Below the pieces are notes generated by a model. That model did not search any database. It was not told the origin of the DNA and was given only the letters and a program-made list of their open reading frames with translations. From assembly GCF_003073045.1 (NCBI RefSeq), contig NC_037599.1:3844001-3908000 (forward strand): a stretch of 64,000 nt of DNA, in the 5' to 3' direction. The position numbers and the translations under genes are program-made. Below, in pieces: positions 8,755-21,225 of the stretch. How positions within the stretch are numbered: position 1 is the stretch's first letter; the number at the start of each line of letters is the position of its first letter. This stretch comes from Pomacea canaliculata. Taxonomy: Eukaryota > Mollusca > Gastropoda > Architaenioglossa > Ampullariidae.

Positions 8755-11390
8755 TGCGATGTCAAGTGTGGTACAGCAAAGGTAAATAAGGGAGACTACT
8801 GTTGTATACGTGCACGCACAACACCGCATATATACATACAGACGTACAAACATACAAACATGATGGCATTTATCAAGATAAAACATTTCATTTCATCAAC
8901 TTTGTCTATTTTAATAAATGATCCTTATAACAGATGTCATGATTTTTATTTGCAGATTAATTATCTGTCTTTATAATTCTGCTTATTTGCGTTTTACGCA
9001 GTTGAAAAATTAATTTGCATCCTTCCCTCACCGACTTCTGATTTATAAATGCACGGACGCGCGCACACACACACACCTGTGATGCTAGGATGCACGTATT
9101 CTAAGCAATTTGTTGACAGAAAACTCGCCTAAAACGGAAAGGCCAGAGGCTGCCGGTGTTTGCAGCAAAAGTTCGCCAAACATTGGCACAACGAGCTCCA
9201 CCTGTTTGACAGCCTCGTTGTGGCTACAATGCTTCCCGACATTCTCGTGGGCCAGACGACTTGATCTCTCATTGTCTCTGGATTTAATAACATCTCTGAC
9301 AGTTGCCACTCTCCACACCACCTTTCCTCCCTCTTACCTCTCCCTACCCAACTAGAGGCCACCACTGTCCTCATCAGCGATGGCGGGGGTCAGCACCGAC
9401 ACCTGTGGCCGATCTTTTTGTGTTCAGTCCCCTCTTTTCTACAGTTGGTGCTTTCTGGTGTGAATTATTCATTTTAAAAAAACATCTTATGGCTTGACAT
9501 GTAGGGTCTCCAGCTGGGATCGGGAGGAAAACAAATTTGTCCATCTGAGTAAAGCGCAAACAAGCGGACCGCTCAGTAAACAAGGCAGAAGTAGTTTGGA
9601 CAAACAAGAGCACTCAACATGGACTCCGTTCTGTATGTAGACAAGCGGATAAAATATATATTAAAAAGATAAATAGTTACACTTACTTGTTAGAGTTTAT
9701 GGAGGTATCGTTTCACTAGCTCATGTGATAGTAAGTTTTCACACACTCTCTCACACACAGAACATTCATAAGCTTAAGGTCCATCTGTAAATAAACAATT
9801 CGACTTTAAGCAGCATCTCGGAACTTATCTAAGTTGTTGATCTTTTATTTTCTAAACTAATTGTTTGCATTGCGGTCTGCAGTTTCCGCTTCTCCTGAGA
9901 CTTGAGTGGATTGAGGTGGCCATGGTGGTTCTGAGAGAAAAGGTTCCTCTCCAGAGGTGACCGCACTTGGAGGTGGTGGACTGGTGGGTCCCGAGGGGAC
10001 GTGGTTGGGAGGGATCGAGGTGTCAGGATCCTGTGTGCAAAGGTGTGATCGCCCGTTGTTACCTCGTCCTATCTCGGTATTTATTTCACCTACAAGCTAC
10101 AAAAGATGAAGAAGCTGGTAGATGGTCAACCGCCACACAGCTCTCTAACTTCACACCTCAGTGATTTTACAGCTGGAGGTGAGCTGGTTCAGCTTTCACG
10201 ACAGGTGGCGAGAAGAATTTCACTTTGCTATCGTCTTGGACAGGAGGGACATAAAGCAAGAGACGGTTTAATTTGCTGATGAACTTCCGATGCCCCTACC
10301 ACCACCACCACACAGGTCTTCGGGAAGTCCAGGTGTGATGCTGGGTCATCAGATGTGAAACCGAGATGTTATATTGGGGTTGGTACCTATGTCCCGACAC
10401 AGATCACAGCAGGCAGGTGAAAATGATACACGACGATGTAAGCATTATCGCCGACGAACAGAAAGGCCAACAGGCCGACAAATACAGATATACATTGACA
10501 GAGACTTATCTCTTATCCTATCAGATCGGGGCAAGATTTTTTTTTCTCTCTCTCTCTCACTCAAGGTCTGTGTCCTTGACTAGCACTCGGTTAGTCCACA
10601 AGAAATAATAACCAGGTGTGTTATCATACCTGTAATCATACCTGTGCCAATCGTTCGCTCGTCGGTCATGCCCGTTACACGACCTGATTGGCTGGAACCA
10701 CTTTAGCAAAATGTCTATGAGCTCCAGATAAGCTGTCCTTATCCTTTGTCTACGATGTTGCACAACAGTCCTGCTTTTTGTCCTCGAAGGATTCTAAAGT
10801 GCTGACTAGTAACATTTAGTCAGGGTTAGGGTCAGAGTCAGAAATAATGTCTACAATGTTTAAAATGTAGGAAGGTTATCAGCCGTTTGCTTTGCCAGCA
10901 CTTGTTGTTCGTCACTTGTGGGTCTCTTGCCGGGGTTGTTGATAAGTTGTTGGTGGTGGATTCCACATGCCTGAGCCGAGATGTGAACCACAAACCCACC
11001 ATTTCGTTTTAGCAATTATATTATTACCACAGGAGCTCACCCCATGTGCCACCGCGCGCCTGACTTGCCGACAGGTGTTGAAGTCTCTGGCTCGTGTCAC
11101 GTGACCTCCGTTTGTGTGTGTTTACAGTTGATGATGATGGTAAACAGGATTAAACTAAGCATGCATCAGGAGAGATGCGGGTGTGCTATTTTTCAGACCC
11201 CACGGGGCGGCAACAATGTTGGGAGGATAAACTGCAAACTGTTGCCAGTAAACACTGAGGGACCTCAGCATCCTACAAACACGACACAGAAACATCGAGA
11301 AGCTCTGCCTTTGCCCACTATCCCCCCGCCAACCGGAATCTCCATCAGGATACCACATGGTCTTGTTTTCTATTAGCCTCAGATGCATAT
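8755..11390. other. Intergenic stretch with no supported gene
   Basis: AT-rich at 8860-9010 with a short (AC)n at 9063-9076. Open frames near 9085-9370 and 10366-10760 are short, overlap on opposite strands and match nothing I know. No RNA gene or transposon end was found. Confidence 0.55.
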
Positions 11391-11393
11391 AAA

Positions 11394-11550
11394 GGTGTGT
11401 GTGTGTGTTGGTACGTGTGTGTGCGCGCGTGTTGTCGTCTGGGTATCTCTCTCTCTTGGTTAGTATGTGTGTGTGTTTGTTTGTTGATGTTGTTGTGTGT
11501 TTGTGGATGTTATTGTGTGTTTGTGCATCGATGTCTCTCTCTGTTAGTGT
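11394..11550 (+). repeat. Imperfect (TG)n-rich tract
   Basis: Seen: TG runs separated by short interruptions (GCGCGCG, TTGTTTGTTG, TCTCTCTC). The Cys/Val-rich plus-strand frames over it are translations of the repeat. Confidence 0.85.
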
Positions 11551-11620
11551 GTGTGGACGTGCACATCCCTCCTCCCCATCCACTCCCCTCGCGAAATTAG
11601 AGTGGCATGTGAGGCTCGCC

Positions 11621-11632
11621 CGCGCATGCGCA
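11621..11632. promoter_or_regulatory. NRF1-type palindrome
   Basis: Seen: CGCGCATGCGCA, which matches the NRF1 consensus YGCGCAYGCGCR at every position. It lies in a locally CpG-rich patch, but no transcript start can be assigned. Confidence 0.5.
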
Positions 11633-12210
11633 CAAGAAAGGAGTGAGGTGTGTTTGTCCAGGAGGTGACATGAAAACACGTTGTGTCAACCTCGGGCTTT
11701 CCTCTCATCACTTCCCACGTTGCTATCGTGCTAACCTCCTCCCCAACCCCAAGTGTTGTCTTTTCCTCCCTGTTGTTGTCCGGTTTTCGAACACCAGAGC
11801 TAAAAATATCTTTTCAAATAATTTCCGTTTGTTTGGTCGTCTCGCGGATTTTGCACTTTTCTCACCGGAAACAATTAAAAATTTGAACAGTTTGCGCAGT
11901 GAAGTGAGTTCAACATTTTGTTCATTTTTTCTAAATCAACATTAAACCAATTATTGTATTTTTTACAGTTTTCAAATACACAATCAGCTGAGATTTTGTT
12001 TTGACAACTTTTAAGATTATTTATATCAAAACATCGAAACACCTGTAAATATTTCTAGCGGCTGTCAGGCCCGGTTCTACCTATTAGGCGAACTAGGCAA
12101 TCGCCTAGGGCGCAGCGACCGAGGGGGGCGGAAAAAATGGCCTGCTTTTTTTTTTAATGAATAATTTTAGGGAAAAATGTCATTTTCACAAAATGATATT
12201 AGCAGGACAC

Positions 12211-12545
12211 TTTTCCTCTGCTTGTAGACTGACCACCACGCTAGTTTCTCGGTACATGTATGACAGGAAAACCCCATTATTGCATTATCCCAGGGCACAC
12301 CTGCAGTGACCACAGCTAACCAGCAGGCAGAGGGGCGGGAAATGGGCGGGGAAGGGCGCTGAGAGGGGCGGCGTTGGTGAAAGGCACCTTTTCCTCTGCT
12401 TGTAGGTTGACTTCACCACCGAGTTTCTCAGTTCATGTAGTGATGTAGTACAGAAAAACCCATTATTACAGGGCGCACTTGAAGTGACCAGCTAACCAGC
12501 GGGGAAGAAGAGGGCGGAGAATAGACAGCGGAGGGGCCGGTTGGT
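12211..12545 (+). repeat. 178-bp tandem duplication inside the hAT element
   Basis: Seen: TTTTCCTCTGCTTGTAG starts at 12211 and again at 12389. The copies stay alignable through the blocks CCATTATT, AGTGACCA and AGCTAACCAGC, with many substitutions and small indels. Both are followed by GGGCGG-rich sequence. Such subterminal repeats often hold transposase-binding sites in hAT elements; that role is inference here. Confidence 0.8.
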
Positions 12546-14621
12546 GGATGGGGCCTGGTCAGTGCAGACCCCTACGATGGAGTGGACCACATTCCACTAA
12601 TACCAAGCTCACCTTTCTTTCTTCTATCTTACTATTGAAGAGGTTCCACACTTATGCATTGAAAACACTGCAGCTGACATCAGGGACAACAACACAGACT
12701 TGAGTTTGCTACGCGAGTTTCTCTGTGGTTATGACAACTAAACAGTTGCTCAGTATTGTTTACACTTACGAACTTTTAACCCGAAGGAACTTACCTAGTG
12801 TCACCAACGCGTTCTTAGTTAATAAGAGTATGAAAGTCTTTAGCAGACAAACATCAAGGTAGAGCCATTTGAAGTTTATAGCATACTGTATCTATTTACT
12901 GACACTGATGGCCTATAGTCTTGTACTTACTGTTGTGACTCATGGTCGTGAATATTTAACTTTCTTATTAATTATTAAATTTCTGTTCGTTTGGTGTATT
13001 ACGCTTAATTTAGTTGTCAAATTGTAATGTTTATTTTTATTATCTAAGAGTGCATCTGTTTGTCTACAGTTTGAATGGATAGCTTGTTGTTATGCTCCAT
13101 TGACAGAATATTTGAAATTGGTTATTAAGAGATAATGCGTACTAAGACCTACAGTCTATATACTTCTCTTGTTTTCAACAAACCCTATGCTGGACACCAC
13201 GCAGTGTTGATCACTGGACTGTGTTTGGGGAGCTGCCCTGACACCATGATTTACAACTTTGCATTGTTAGAGTCCAGAAGACTCTCTTGACAGACCTTGC
13301 TCCTCCCGCCCACCTGTGACTCGCTGTGAGGTGTGACTTTGGATGGGAACAAAGTAGCTGCTATCAGGGTGGTCTAGAGGCTGGAAGCTGTGATAGCTTG
13401 AGTTTTAGACCACACAGCAAAATAAGACCAGAGCAAGGTGCTACAGTTTTTTTGTCTCCATCAGTGTGCACTCCATAAAACCTTTTACACGAGTGTTTGA
13501 AATCCCCTACTCATAAGTGTAGGTCTGATTTGGGAGGCAAGCAAGCATCCATGTGTGTTTGATGTATGCCTGCAATTGAAAAACAGACGTACTTTTTCTT
13601 GACAAAAAGTAGTTCTTACTTATAAGTTATTAATCAAATCTGCAGCAAATTCTCGAAAAAGATTTCATTTTAATAAGCCATTCTTTGACACTTCTGGGTT
13701 CTAATGCCTCTGGTCGTAATGAGTTCTTGCAGAAAACCACTTTTCTACTATTTTTAAGCAGCAAACATGTAGTCAGTTCGCTTTTACTTATTAGTTCATC
13801 TGTAAGATGAGAAAGAAGAGAACCATTGAAAGCACTTGCAGATGGATGTGCTATAGGTGGACAGGCCCACAGGTAGCGATAAATCTGTCACAGTTAATGA
13901 CCAGTCGGATCAGACTAGAAGACTGGACAAAGAAGGTGGTGCGATGTCACTTGATAGTTGTCTGTGAGAGAAGAAAGAGAGATGAGAGAAAGATTGAAAG
14001 GACCTCAGTGGGGTGGCTTAGTGGAGAAGGGTAGAGATAAATCTCTACCACTTTATAGAAAGTCAGATCACATTACCAGGGCTGGACAGCCAGAGTGGGG
14101 AAGAGGTAGTTTGAACTTTTAACTTAAACCCCACAGGACGATGTCAAAACCTCACTTTTCTGAGCGGCTGCAGACATCTCGTTTTGCTGTTTGAATTGAC
14201 TTTGTAATCGTCTGTTTGGGTGCTTGGAGCTATCATCCTTCCACAGTTGAGTCAGTAAAGGTTGTGAACTGCATTTAGCCGTGCCAGACTGAACAGTGCT
14301 GCTGTCTACAGCCACTTCATGAGAGTTTCTAAAGATAAGTTCGCATGAATTTTATACACTGTGACATAGCTGTATATATTTTATTAACAGATTTATGTCT
14401 TTCTTTACATTAATTCCATTTCCTTATTTCTTATAGTGCTTATTTTGATTGTGTGGATGCAACGGGTTGCGATAGCGGTGGTGTAACTGTTTGCAAAACT
14501 GTTCATTGCACAAACGGGTCCGTGACAGTCTGGTGGTCTTGCACATCACAATCGTGTTGAGTTCTGAGGCAGACCGCCGCGATCATTACTGGTGATATTT
14601 AAGCCTAGCTTTCTTGTTTGA

Positions 14622-15130
14622 ACTGCGTCCATTGAAAACAGATTTAAACAGATTCAGGAGCACAGTGCATTATTTGGATTTCTTTATGATATCCAAAGCA
14701 TTTCTGAAAAACCAAGGAAGGACATTCTACTATCTTGCGAGGTCTTGGCAAAGGCACTAATGCACACAGACAGCAAAGACATTGAAGCGGAGGAACTCTG
14801 TTCTGAATTTCAGGTTGTGGCTAGAAGACTTTCCAAGCCTAAAATGAACCCCAAAGAACATTCATAATCCAAGATAAGCTATTTGATATTGTGCCGAATG
14901 TTGTAGTGTCTCTCAGAATTTTATTGACCCTTCCAATTTCTGTTGCCAGTGCAGAACGAAGTTTCTCAAAATTAAAATTAATTATAAACTATATGAGATC
15001 AACAATGTTGCAAGAGAGACTGACTGGGCTGGCCACCATATCTACTGAGCATGACTTGGCAAATGCACTCAATCTGAAGGAACTGATAACTCGTTTCGCA
15101 CAACAAAAAGCAAGAAAAGTGAGGTTTTAA
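14622..15130 (+). pseudogene. hAT transposase C-terminal remnant (ZMYM1-like type)
   Basis: Seen: one frame (14622-14867) gives RFKQIQEHSALFGFLYDI and ends at TAA 14865-14867. A second frame (to TAA 15128-15130) contains LPISVASAERSFSKLKLI, NYMRSTMLQERL and a basic tail. Known: the SAERSFSKLKLIKNYLRSTM-type segment is the hallmark of the hAT C-terminal dimerisation region, and the upstream segment is typical of the ZMYM1/TTF-type hAT transposases. The two pieces lie in different phases, so at least one frameshift separates them, and the zinc-finger and RNase-H-like N-terminal parts are missing or unrecognisable. The protein is therefore non-functional. It lies inside the 12066-15281 element in the sense orientation. 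Confidence 0.9.
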
Positions 15131-15508
15131 GCATCAATTTCAGGACCAGGACAACATAAATTGCAAAATAAATGATATCACATGGTTCACTTTTTGTGAG
15201 GGGTGTGCGTGTGTGTGTGGGGGGGAGGGGGCGCAGAATTTTTTTTCGCCTAGGGCGCAACACAGCCTAGCGCCGGCCCTGGCGGCTGTTAGTGAAGGAT
15301 AATGAGTATGGTTAGGTCGTCGTCGTCGTCGTCAAGGCCGTTGTGTGAGAGAGAAAGTGCAAGAGAAGTTGTTACATGGCCACAGACCTTTTCTAGAATG
15401 TTCCTAGTGTTGAACTGCGTAATACTGGGTTAGGCGGCAAACCCTCCGATGGAGGTTGTGTTCAGGTGAGAGCAATGTTGGTTCTCTAGAACATTCTGAC
15501 CCTAGGAG

Positions 15509-15520
15509 TGCGCATGCGCG
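15509..15520. promoter_or_regulatory. NRF1-type palindrome
   Basis: Seen: TGCGCATGCGCG, a perfect match to YGCGCAYGCGCR, 228 bp past the hAT element. No linked start site is evident. Confidence 0.45.
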
Positions 15521-16002
15521 TGTGTGTGCTGTTGACAGTAAGCACGTGCTGTCCGTCATCCCAGGAGATGGAAGTGGAGGATGATCTGGCTGGGACCTTT
15601 TAGTTTTTCTTTTCTGTGGAAGATCGCACTGTAATGGAAGTGAGAGAAAGGTGGAGACCATTCACAGAAGTCACAGAGTGCGGGCTGACAAAACTTATCT
15701 TGGGATGAAGGATTGTCAGACAAACAAAAGTCGTCCAAAGGTAGGGACACACCTACTATAGGGTGTTTCTGACTTACCGGTGCGGATATCTTTTTTTAGA
15801 ATAGTTATCTAACTTTCAGGGAAGTTCAGATAAGATGTAAGGGGTAAAGAAGTACAAACGGTCCTTTTTGGGGTAAAATAATTCGCTGACGTGGCGATTC
15901 CGTTCTGCCATTGTCCGTTGCCTCGCAAAGCTGGAGTTGGCTGGTGGGTCACACCGAGAAAGTCCTTTTCGCTGCAAATTTTAATGTTTTAATGCTTTCT
16001 CT

Positions 16003-16270
<268 letters not shown>

Positions 16271-18275
16271 ATGTGTGTTTCATCTGCACACTCACACGCA
16301 AACACATGTACGGAAGCAAACACACATTCAAGAACACACAAATACCACACTCTCTCTCTCTCCAAGAGACACTAACCCAGTATTTTCGCCACATTGTCGC
16401 GGAAGCACCATGGAGCCTGAGTACAGGTGTGAATAAGATGACCTCGTCACCTGGTCTTAGGTGTTCACTCATCCTTCAGTACTCGAGTTCTTATCATCCT
16501 TCAGTATGAAGCTAATCATCATTCATTTCTTACATCCCAACCAACATTCAGTTCCTGTCGCCATCATTGTTTAGTGCTTGTGTCGTGATCATAGTTCACC
16601 ATCCAAGTACCTGTGTCGTGTCCCACGTCATCGCGAGGTAAACTACAGGTAGTGAGTAAAAAAGACTCTTGCTGGATAAAACATGGTTTTGTTGCGCCGT
16701 TAATAGAAACCAGGAATCCTTGCCGCAGAATTCTCTCCCTTAGAAGAAGACCACCACCACGGCGGACAGAAACTATAAATAAATCGCAAATCGATTAGTT
16801 CCAACGGTGAAGATATTTACGTCAGTGCTTAAAAAAATACAAACAAACAAACAAACATACGACCTAACATGCAAATGACGACACTGAGCGAGATTCTCTC
16901 TCGATATATATCTCTCTCTTTCTTCTTCTCTCTCTATCTCTCTCTCCATCATTCTATCTGTCATTGTCCAAGATCTAGACAATGTGGACTTACATATGCA
17001 GATGTCTCCGATGGCTGACACATTTCTACGCCATAACTGTGTCATAACTGTGTTTTATGTCTTTACACTTCGTCCTTCTGCTGCTCCCCTCTCACTCTGA
17101 TATCTTGTCCCCCCCAGACGTGGTCCAGTCCCCCACCAGGGCCACACGATGCCACCTTTACTGCTGCTCTGCAGCGATCCTGCTGTTTTGAATCATCATA
17201 AACAGACGACATCTGCACGTCAAGCAGCTGCTGGCGCTGGTGATCGCGGACAAGCAAAGGGAGATTAGCGAGAAGGGAGGTAATTCGTAATTATGCAAAC
17301 ATGTCTGTGCGCCCAATTTCCACTTTACTCACATTTTGTAGATTATGAGAGAATAAAGTGTGTAAAGACTTTTTTGAGTTTTCGCCTCCTTATTTTCTGA
17401 TGTGGATGGGGAAATTCTGAAGTCCCGAAACTTGATGATCGTGTGAAATGTTGTGAAATGTTGTGAAATGTCGGCGTCAGATCCTTGCTCTCTGTCCAGG
17501 ACAGGGAATTTTGTTTTGTTTTGTTTTTACTTAAAGGCCTACTGGGGGGAAATGTTTTATAATCACTTGGTCAGGCTCAGTTAAGGATATTATTTCCCCA
17601 AATAAGGGCAAATAATACCCTTCTGTTCTCGAGATACACGAGTACCAACATGACAATGCACAGAAAGACAATGGACGTGTACAGGTGGACTGCTGTCTGT
17701 CTGCCGAGACCAACGCTTATATACTCTTGTGAAGTTTTCCGCTGTTAGTCTCGGCGAGCCTAAACATGAATGGGACTAAACCGAAAGCTTTGTGCACACC
17801 AGCCTCGTTCTAGTAGTTAACTGAAAAAAAATCGTCTGTTAAATATTGCACCCACTAGACCTTTGAACACCTCTTAGATTAAAACTTCTGCTTAAATTTT
17901 TTTTTTTAAATCGAGTGTAACACAGGACCCAAAAAGCGCCAGGTGACAGTCCGCAACCACTCCACGTGGCCAAACACCCGGTCTTTAACCTTTCGGGTTG
18001 CATTAGCATGCATAAAGCAATAGGGGATGACATATGTGACGGTCATGCTGAGAATTTAACATACAAGGTTTTACGAAACATTAAATCATTGTGGCCACAA
18101 GTTCTTTTTTGTGAGTTAACGACCTTCGTTGCACCCGCGAGACAGAGACTGCATGTGTTTTAAATAAGCAGGTCTCCCGAAAATGTCCATTTTCACTGAC
18201 ATCAAGACGATTGTGTGCAAAAAGTCGTCTCAAGGTTTTGTTTCACTTCTAACCCTGACAGTTTTACTGCTGTGT
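16271..18275. other. Intergenic stretch with no supported gene
   Basis: Contains a CT-rich patch with an ATATATCTCTCT run (16894-16950) and short A/T runs. Open frames are short and unconvincing on both strands. Confidence 0.55.
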
Positions 18276-18278
18276 GGT

Positions 18279-18412
18279 GTGTGTGTATGTGAGTGTGAAT
18301 GTGTTGTGTGTGTATGTGAGTGTGAATGTGTGTATGTGAGTGTGAATGTGTGTATGTGAGTGTGAATGTGTGTATGTGAGTGTGAATGTGTGTGTGTGAG
18401 TGCGTGCGCGTG
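18279..18412 (+). repeat. 20-bp minisatellite TGTGTATGTGAGTGTGAATG
   Basis: Seen: about six head-to-tail copies of a 20-bp unit, with one copy bearing a TG insertion near 18302 and a degenerate TG-rich end. Confidence 0.93.
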
Positions 18413-18469
18413 TGAGTGTGACTTCTGTATTTTCGTTTTCATTTTATCTGCCTTCTGTCGTCTTCAGGT

Positions 18470-18552
18470 GTCGGGTTCGAGTTTCGAGCCGGCGATTGAA
18501 AAACTCGCGCCATCACCCAGTGAATGAATACTCCGGGTCACTGGGTGGATGT
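18470..18552 (+). repeat. SINE-like fragment with 10-bp hairpin
   Basis: Seen: GGTTCGAGTTTCGAG near 18473 resembles a Pol III B box, and 40 bp further CACCCAGTGA (18514-18523) and TCACTGGGTG (18538-18547) form a perfect 10-bp inverted repeat around a 14-nt loop. Inference: remnant of a tRNA-derived SINE whose A-box half is lost. A chance hairpin cannot be excluded. Confidence 0.4.
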
Positions 18553-19749
18553 CTTTATCTCCATCATCTTCATTCTTCTTCGTTCAATAGTTATTTCATC
18601 CCCGATGCTGCCACAAACTGAACAGTCTTCGTGAGGTCTTCGTGTTCCCTAAAGCTTGATGGACAAGTAGATGGCCATGCTGGTTGTCGCAGACAGTTGA
18701 GGGAAGGGCAGGTCTGCGGGACAGGTTCTGGTGTCTGGTTTCTTTGCCAGACCCTGTACCCACAGACCTACACTTGAAGGTCCGAGGTTGCTCCTATCTT
18801 CCGGAGCTGTGCTTTCATAGTTCTTATACACATTTTATCTCTACCTGTTCATTTCAGTCTGTAACATGTCTACAACCCGCTCAAACCGTCCAACCATCCG
18901 ACACTGATGTACCCTGGTTGACTTTGCTTGAAGTCCGCCAGCCACCGCATTGAAACTTTTAAGACAATATTATTGTTTCATTAATTTGAATTTCTTGCGA
19001 TTTAAATACCAAGGGCGGAGCTCCGATATTTTTATTCCGCGGTGTGCATGTCATCAAACTCTCAGCCTTTACAGGATGTTTACACAACAATGAACAACAA
19101 CATCAAAATAAGATCGTAAAGTCACAGTCTGTACGATGGTGTGTCCTGCTGTGCTTCCCAGTTCTGTCGGATGACAAGCAAAATCTGAGAAAGCAATTTT
19201 TTCCTCAGATGACATGGTTTCCTGACTCAGCAGGCACTGTCCTCATTTACTCCTCATATTCTGTCTGGACAGTGCAGCTGCAAAAATGTCATGCTGCAAT
19301 AATTATTTGAAAAAAAAACCGCCATTGTTTCTGTAATGTGCAGGGACACGTCGGGAGTGAATGGCGCCATTGTTCACACATGTCAGCAAGAACTTATGTC
19401 CCTGAATAATTACAAGAGGTTTTTGTTTTTATCAAATTAAGGAATTTAAATTAATCAAATGAGGGAAGAAAGAGCAGGCAATTCCGGGAGGGGCAAGACA
19501 GACGAGCGTTGTTTTACTCACAATTCTGTATAAAATGTTGTCACGTGATCACTGTAAGTAGGACATACAATCTCACAAACATCTTACCTGTCCCTTACCT
19601 GCCCACCTACTCGGGGCCAGTGTTCTTGTTCGACACGAAAGTTCTAGAACAGTGTAACAATGTATGCTTTCCTGTTACAACTTATCCACTTCTTTGATGC
19701 AAGTAAACATAAACAGTAGTCTGTCCCAGATATCGACACAATAGAAGTA

Positions 19750-20030
19750 GTGGGTTGTAAATATTTATAGGGACTGTTGGGTGTAAAAATACTCAAAGGC
19801 ACAAAGGAACTATTGAATGTAAAGCTATTCATATTTACAAGATAAGTATTGGATGGTTGACATGTGTAAGCATTGAGGAAAGCATTGTGTGTCAAAGACT
19901 CATTTGCACGACAGGTGTATCGGGTATCACAGTACTCGTATACACAAGAAGAGTATCGGGTATCAACTATTCATAAGCTCAGCAGCATTGGGTGTACAAA
20001 TAGTCAATGTATTGGGTGTTCTAACAAAAG
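19750..20030 (+). repeat. Highly degenerate tandem repeat, period roughly 26-37 bp
   Basis: Seen: the theme T(T/C)GGGTGT-A-A-TACTCAT recurs about eight times (for example near 19750, 19775, 19812, 19888, 19918, 19953, 19989 and 20009), with units of uneven length. Clearest pair: ATCGGGTATCACAGTACTC and ATCGGGTATCAACTATTC. Inference: an old minisatellite. Confidence 0.55.
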
Positions 20031-20628
20031 CCATACCATACTCATGTGTAGAGTAGATATTTGAACACTCTACGACCAGTCTCACACCAAACAAAACAAA
20101 CACCAGGCGCTGTGGTACAAACTTGGCAAACTGTAAGTCACCTGTCAGAAAAAGCAATTTTCATTCCCACTTTTCACTGCCAGCAAAGATCAGACATTGG
20201 AAACTCAATTACAACACCCGAGGAACAAAAAATAAACCCTCGGGGGGAAGCCCGCCTCATGCTGTGAAGACTTTTACAAACATTTAAAATAACGGGAACA
20301 GCATCGTTGAGACAACTCTTTCTTTCGGCCCCCGACAAAGGAGATTATATTTGTCTCTTTCGTTTAGAGAGAGAGACAAGGGTGAGGTTGTGCTAAACAC
20401 AAGTAACCAAGGTGATGGAAAAAGTTCGCTCAAAGTATTGACAAAACGTCTTCATGAAATTTGGAGATGTTACAAACTTTGACGAGGGCATGTTGACTCG
20501 ACAGAAAAACCTCAAACATCTTTTGTCGTTTTTTTAAAGCTTTCTCATCAGTTAACACGGATTCAGCGACAGTATAATCTCTATGTCCGTTGTGCAGTGA
20601 TGAGGATGATGATCGCGAATGTCTGTAA

Positions 20629-20877
20629 AGTGAAATCCTCGGGGTGGCGGCGAAGAGAAACAACCTCCTCACACCCACAGACGGTCCTTGTAACCTTGCC
20701 TCGCGGTTTCTGTTGAAAACAAAGCTGAAGGAGAACAAGTTCCCTGCAAACTGCGGACAGGAGGACATCAGCCTGTTTGTGAGCTCGTTTGGTTACGCCC
20801 TTGTCTTGCAATCTCAAACTCAGGGCAAGGACGCCGACCTCTGGTACCGTAAACATAAGCCGGAGGTAGAGATATAG
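20629..20877 (+). CDS. Hypothetical exon or ORF, product unknown
   Basis: Seen: a frame open from just after TAA 20626-20628 to TAG 20875-20877. From 20644 onward codon use is unusually GC3-rich for this window (many CTC, CTG, GAC, AAG and GGC codons) and the translation is well mixed: ASRFLLKTKLKENKFPANC, then DISLFVSSFGYALVLQS and DADLWYRKHKPEVEI at the end. A TCTGTAAAG string at about 20630 could be a splice acceptor. No start codon other than GTG is available, so if real it is a terminal exon of a gene lying upstream. No family recognised. Antisense frames overlap it. Confidence 0.3.
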   Translation, partial: SEILGVAAKRNNLLTPTDGPCNLASRFLLKTKLKENKFPANCGQEDISLFVSSFGYALVLQSQTQGKDADLWYRKHKPEVEI

Positions 20878-21002
20878 AACAGGTAACCTTCAGCTACAAA
20901 GGCTGTACCTAGCGTTGACAGGTAGATACTGAGAGCTTCTCCGTCGCACGTGAGGTTCATGGCTAAGTCCTATTGCTAGAACTGCCCCCTGACCTTTATA
21001 GC

Positions 21003-21225
21003 CAGTGAACAGAGGAAGTGAACTCGAGGCTGCGAGCACCCGTTGCTGTCAAGACTGGGGAAGGAGAAGAGACGATTAGTAGTGTAGTGGTTGAGACTGG
21101 GTTCAAATCTCGCTTCGGGATACTATGTGACACATGTTTTCAGGACTGGCGTTCGAGGTTTTCTTCTACGGGTTTCCTACGGTTTCCTCTTTCACTCCTT
21201 CATATTTTTTTTTTTTTTTTTTTTG
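21003..21225 (+). mobile_element. tRNA-derived SINE-like element
   Basis: Seen: A-box-like TAGTGTAGTGGTTGAG (about 21080) followed 11 bp later by a B box GGTTCAAATCTC (about 21102). The body continues with GGTTTTCTTCTACGGGTTTCC and a CGGTTTCCTC string and ends in a run of about 20 Ts (21206-21225). Known: invertebrate tRNA-SINEs have this promoter layout, and a GGTTTTCTCCGGGT-ACTCCGGTTTCC-like core recurs in their bodies. Inference: a SINE in plus orientation. Exact left end and target duplication not resolved. Confidence 0.65.

Larger units (their letters stand above)
12066..15281 (+). mobile_element. hAT-superfamily DNA transposon, complete ends, dead transposase
   Basis: Seen: a 3216-bp element flanked by a perfect 8-bp direct repeat GCGGCTGT (12058-12065 and 15282-15289). 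The left end begins CAGGCCCGG and the right end is CCGGCCCTG, giving short imperfect terminal inverted repeats. Both ends carry the subterminal word CGCCTAGGGCGCA (12102-12114 and 15247-15259). Known: 8-bp target duplications and CAGG...CCTG ends are typical of hAT elements. The right third holds broken transposase sequence on the plus strand; the left part contains an internal 178-bp tandem duplication. Intact target duplication suggests moderate age, while the frameshifted transposase means it cannot move by itself. Confidence 0.93.

Noticed and set aside
11155..11679. 174-codon minus-strand ORF
   Set aside because: More than a third of it is Thr/His repeats from the TG tract.
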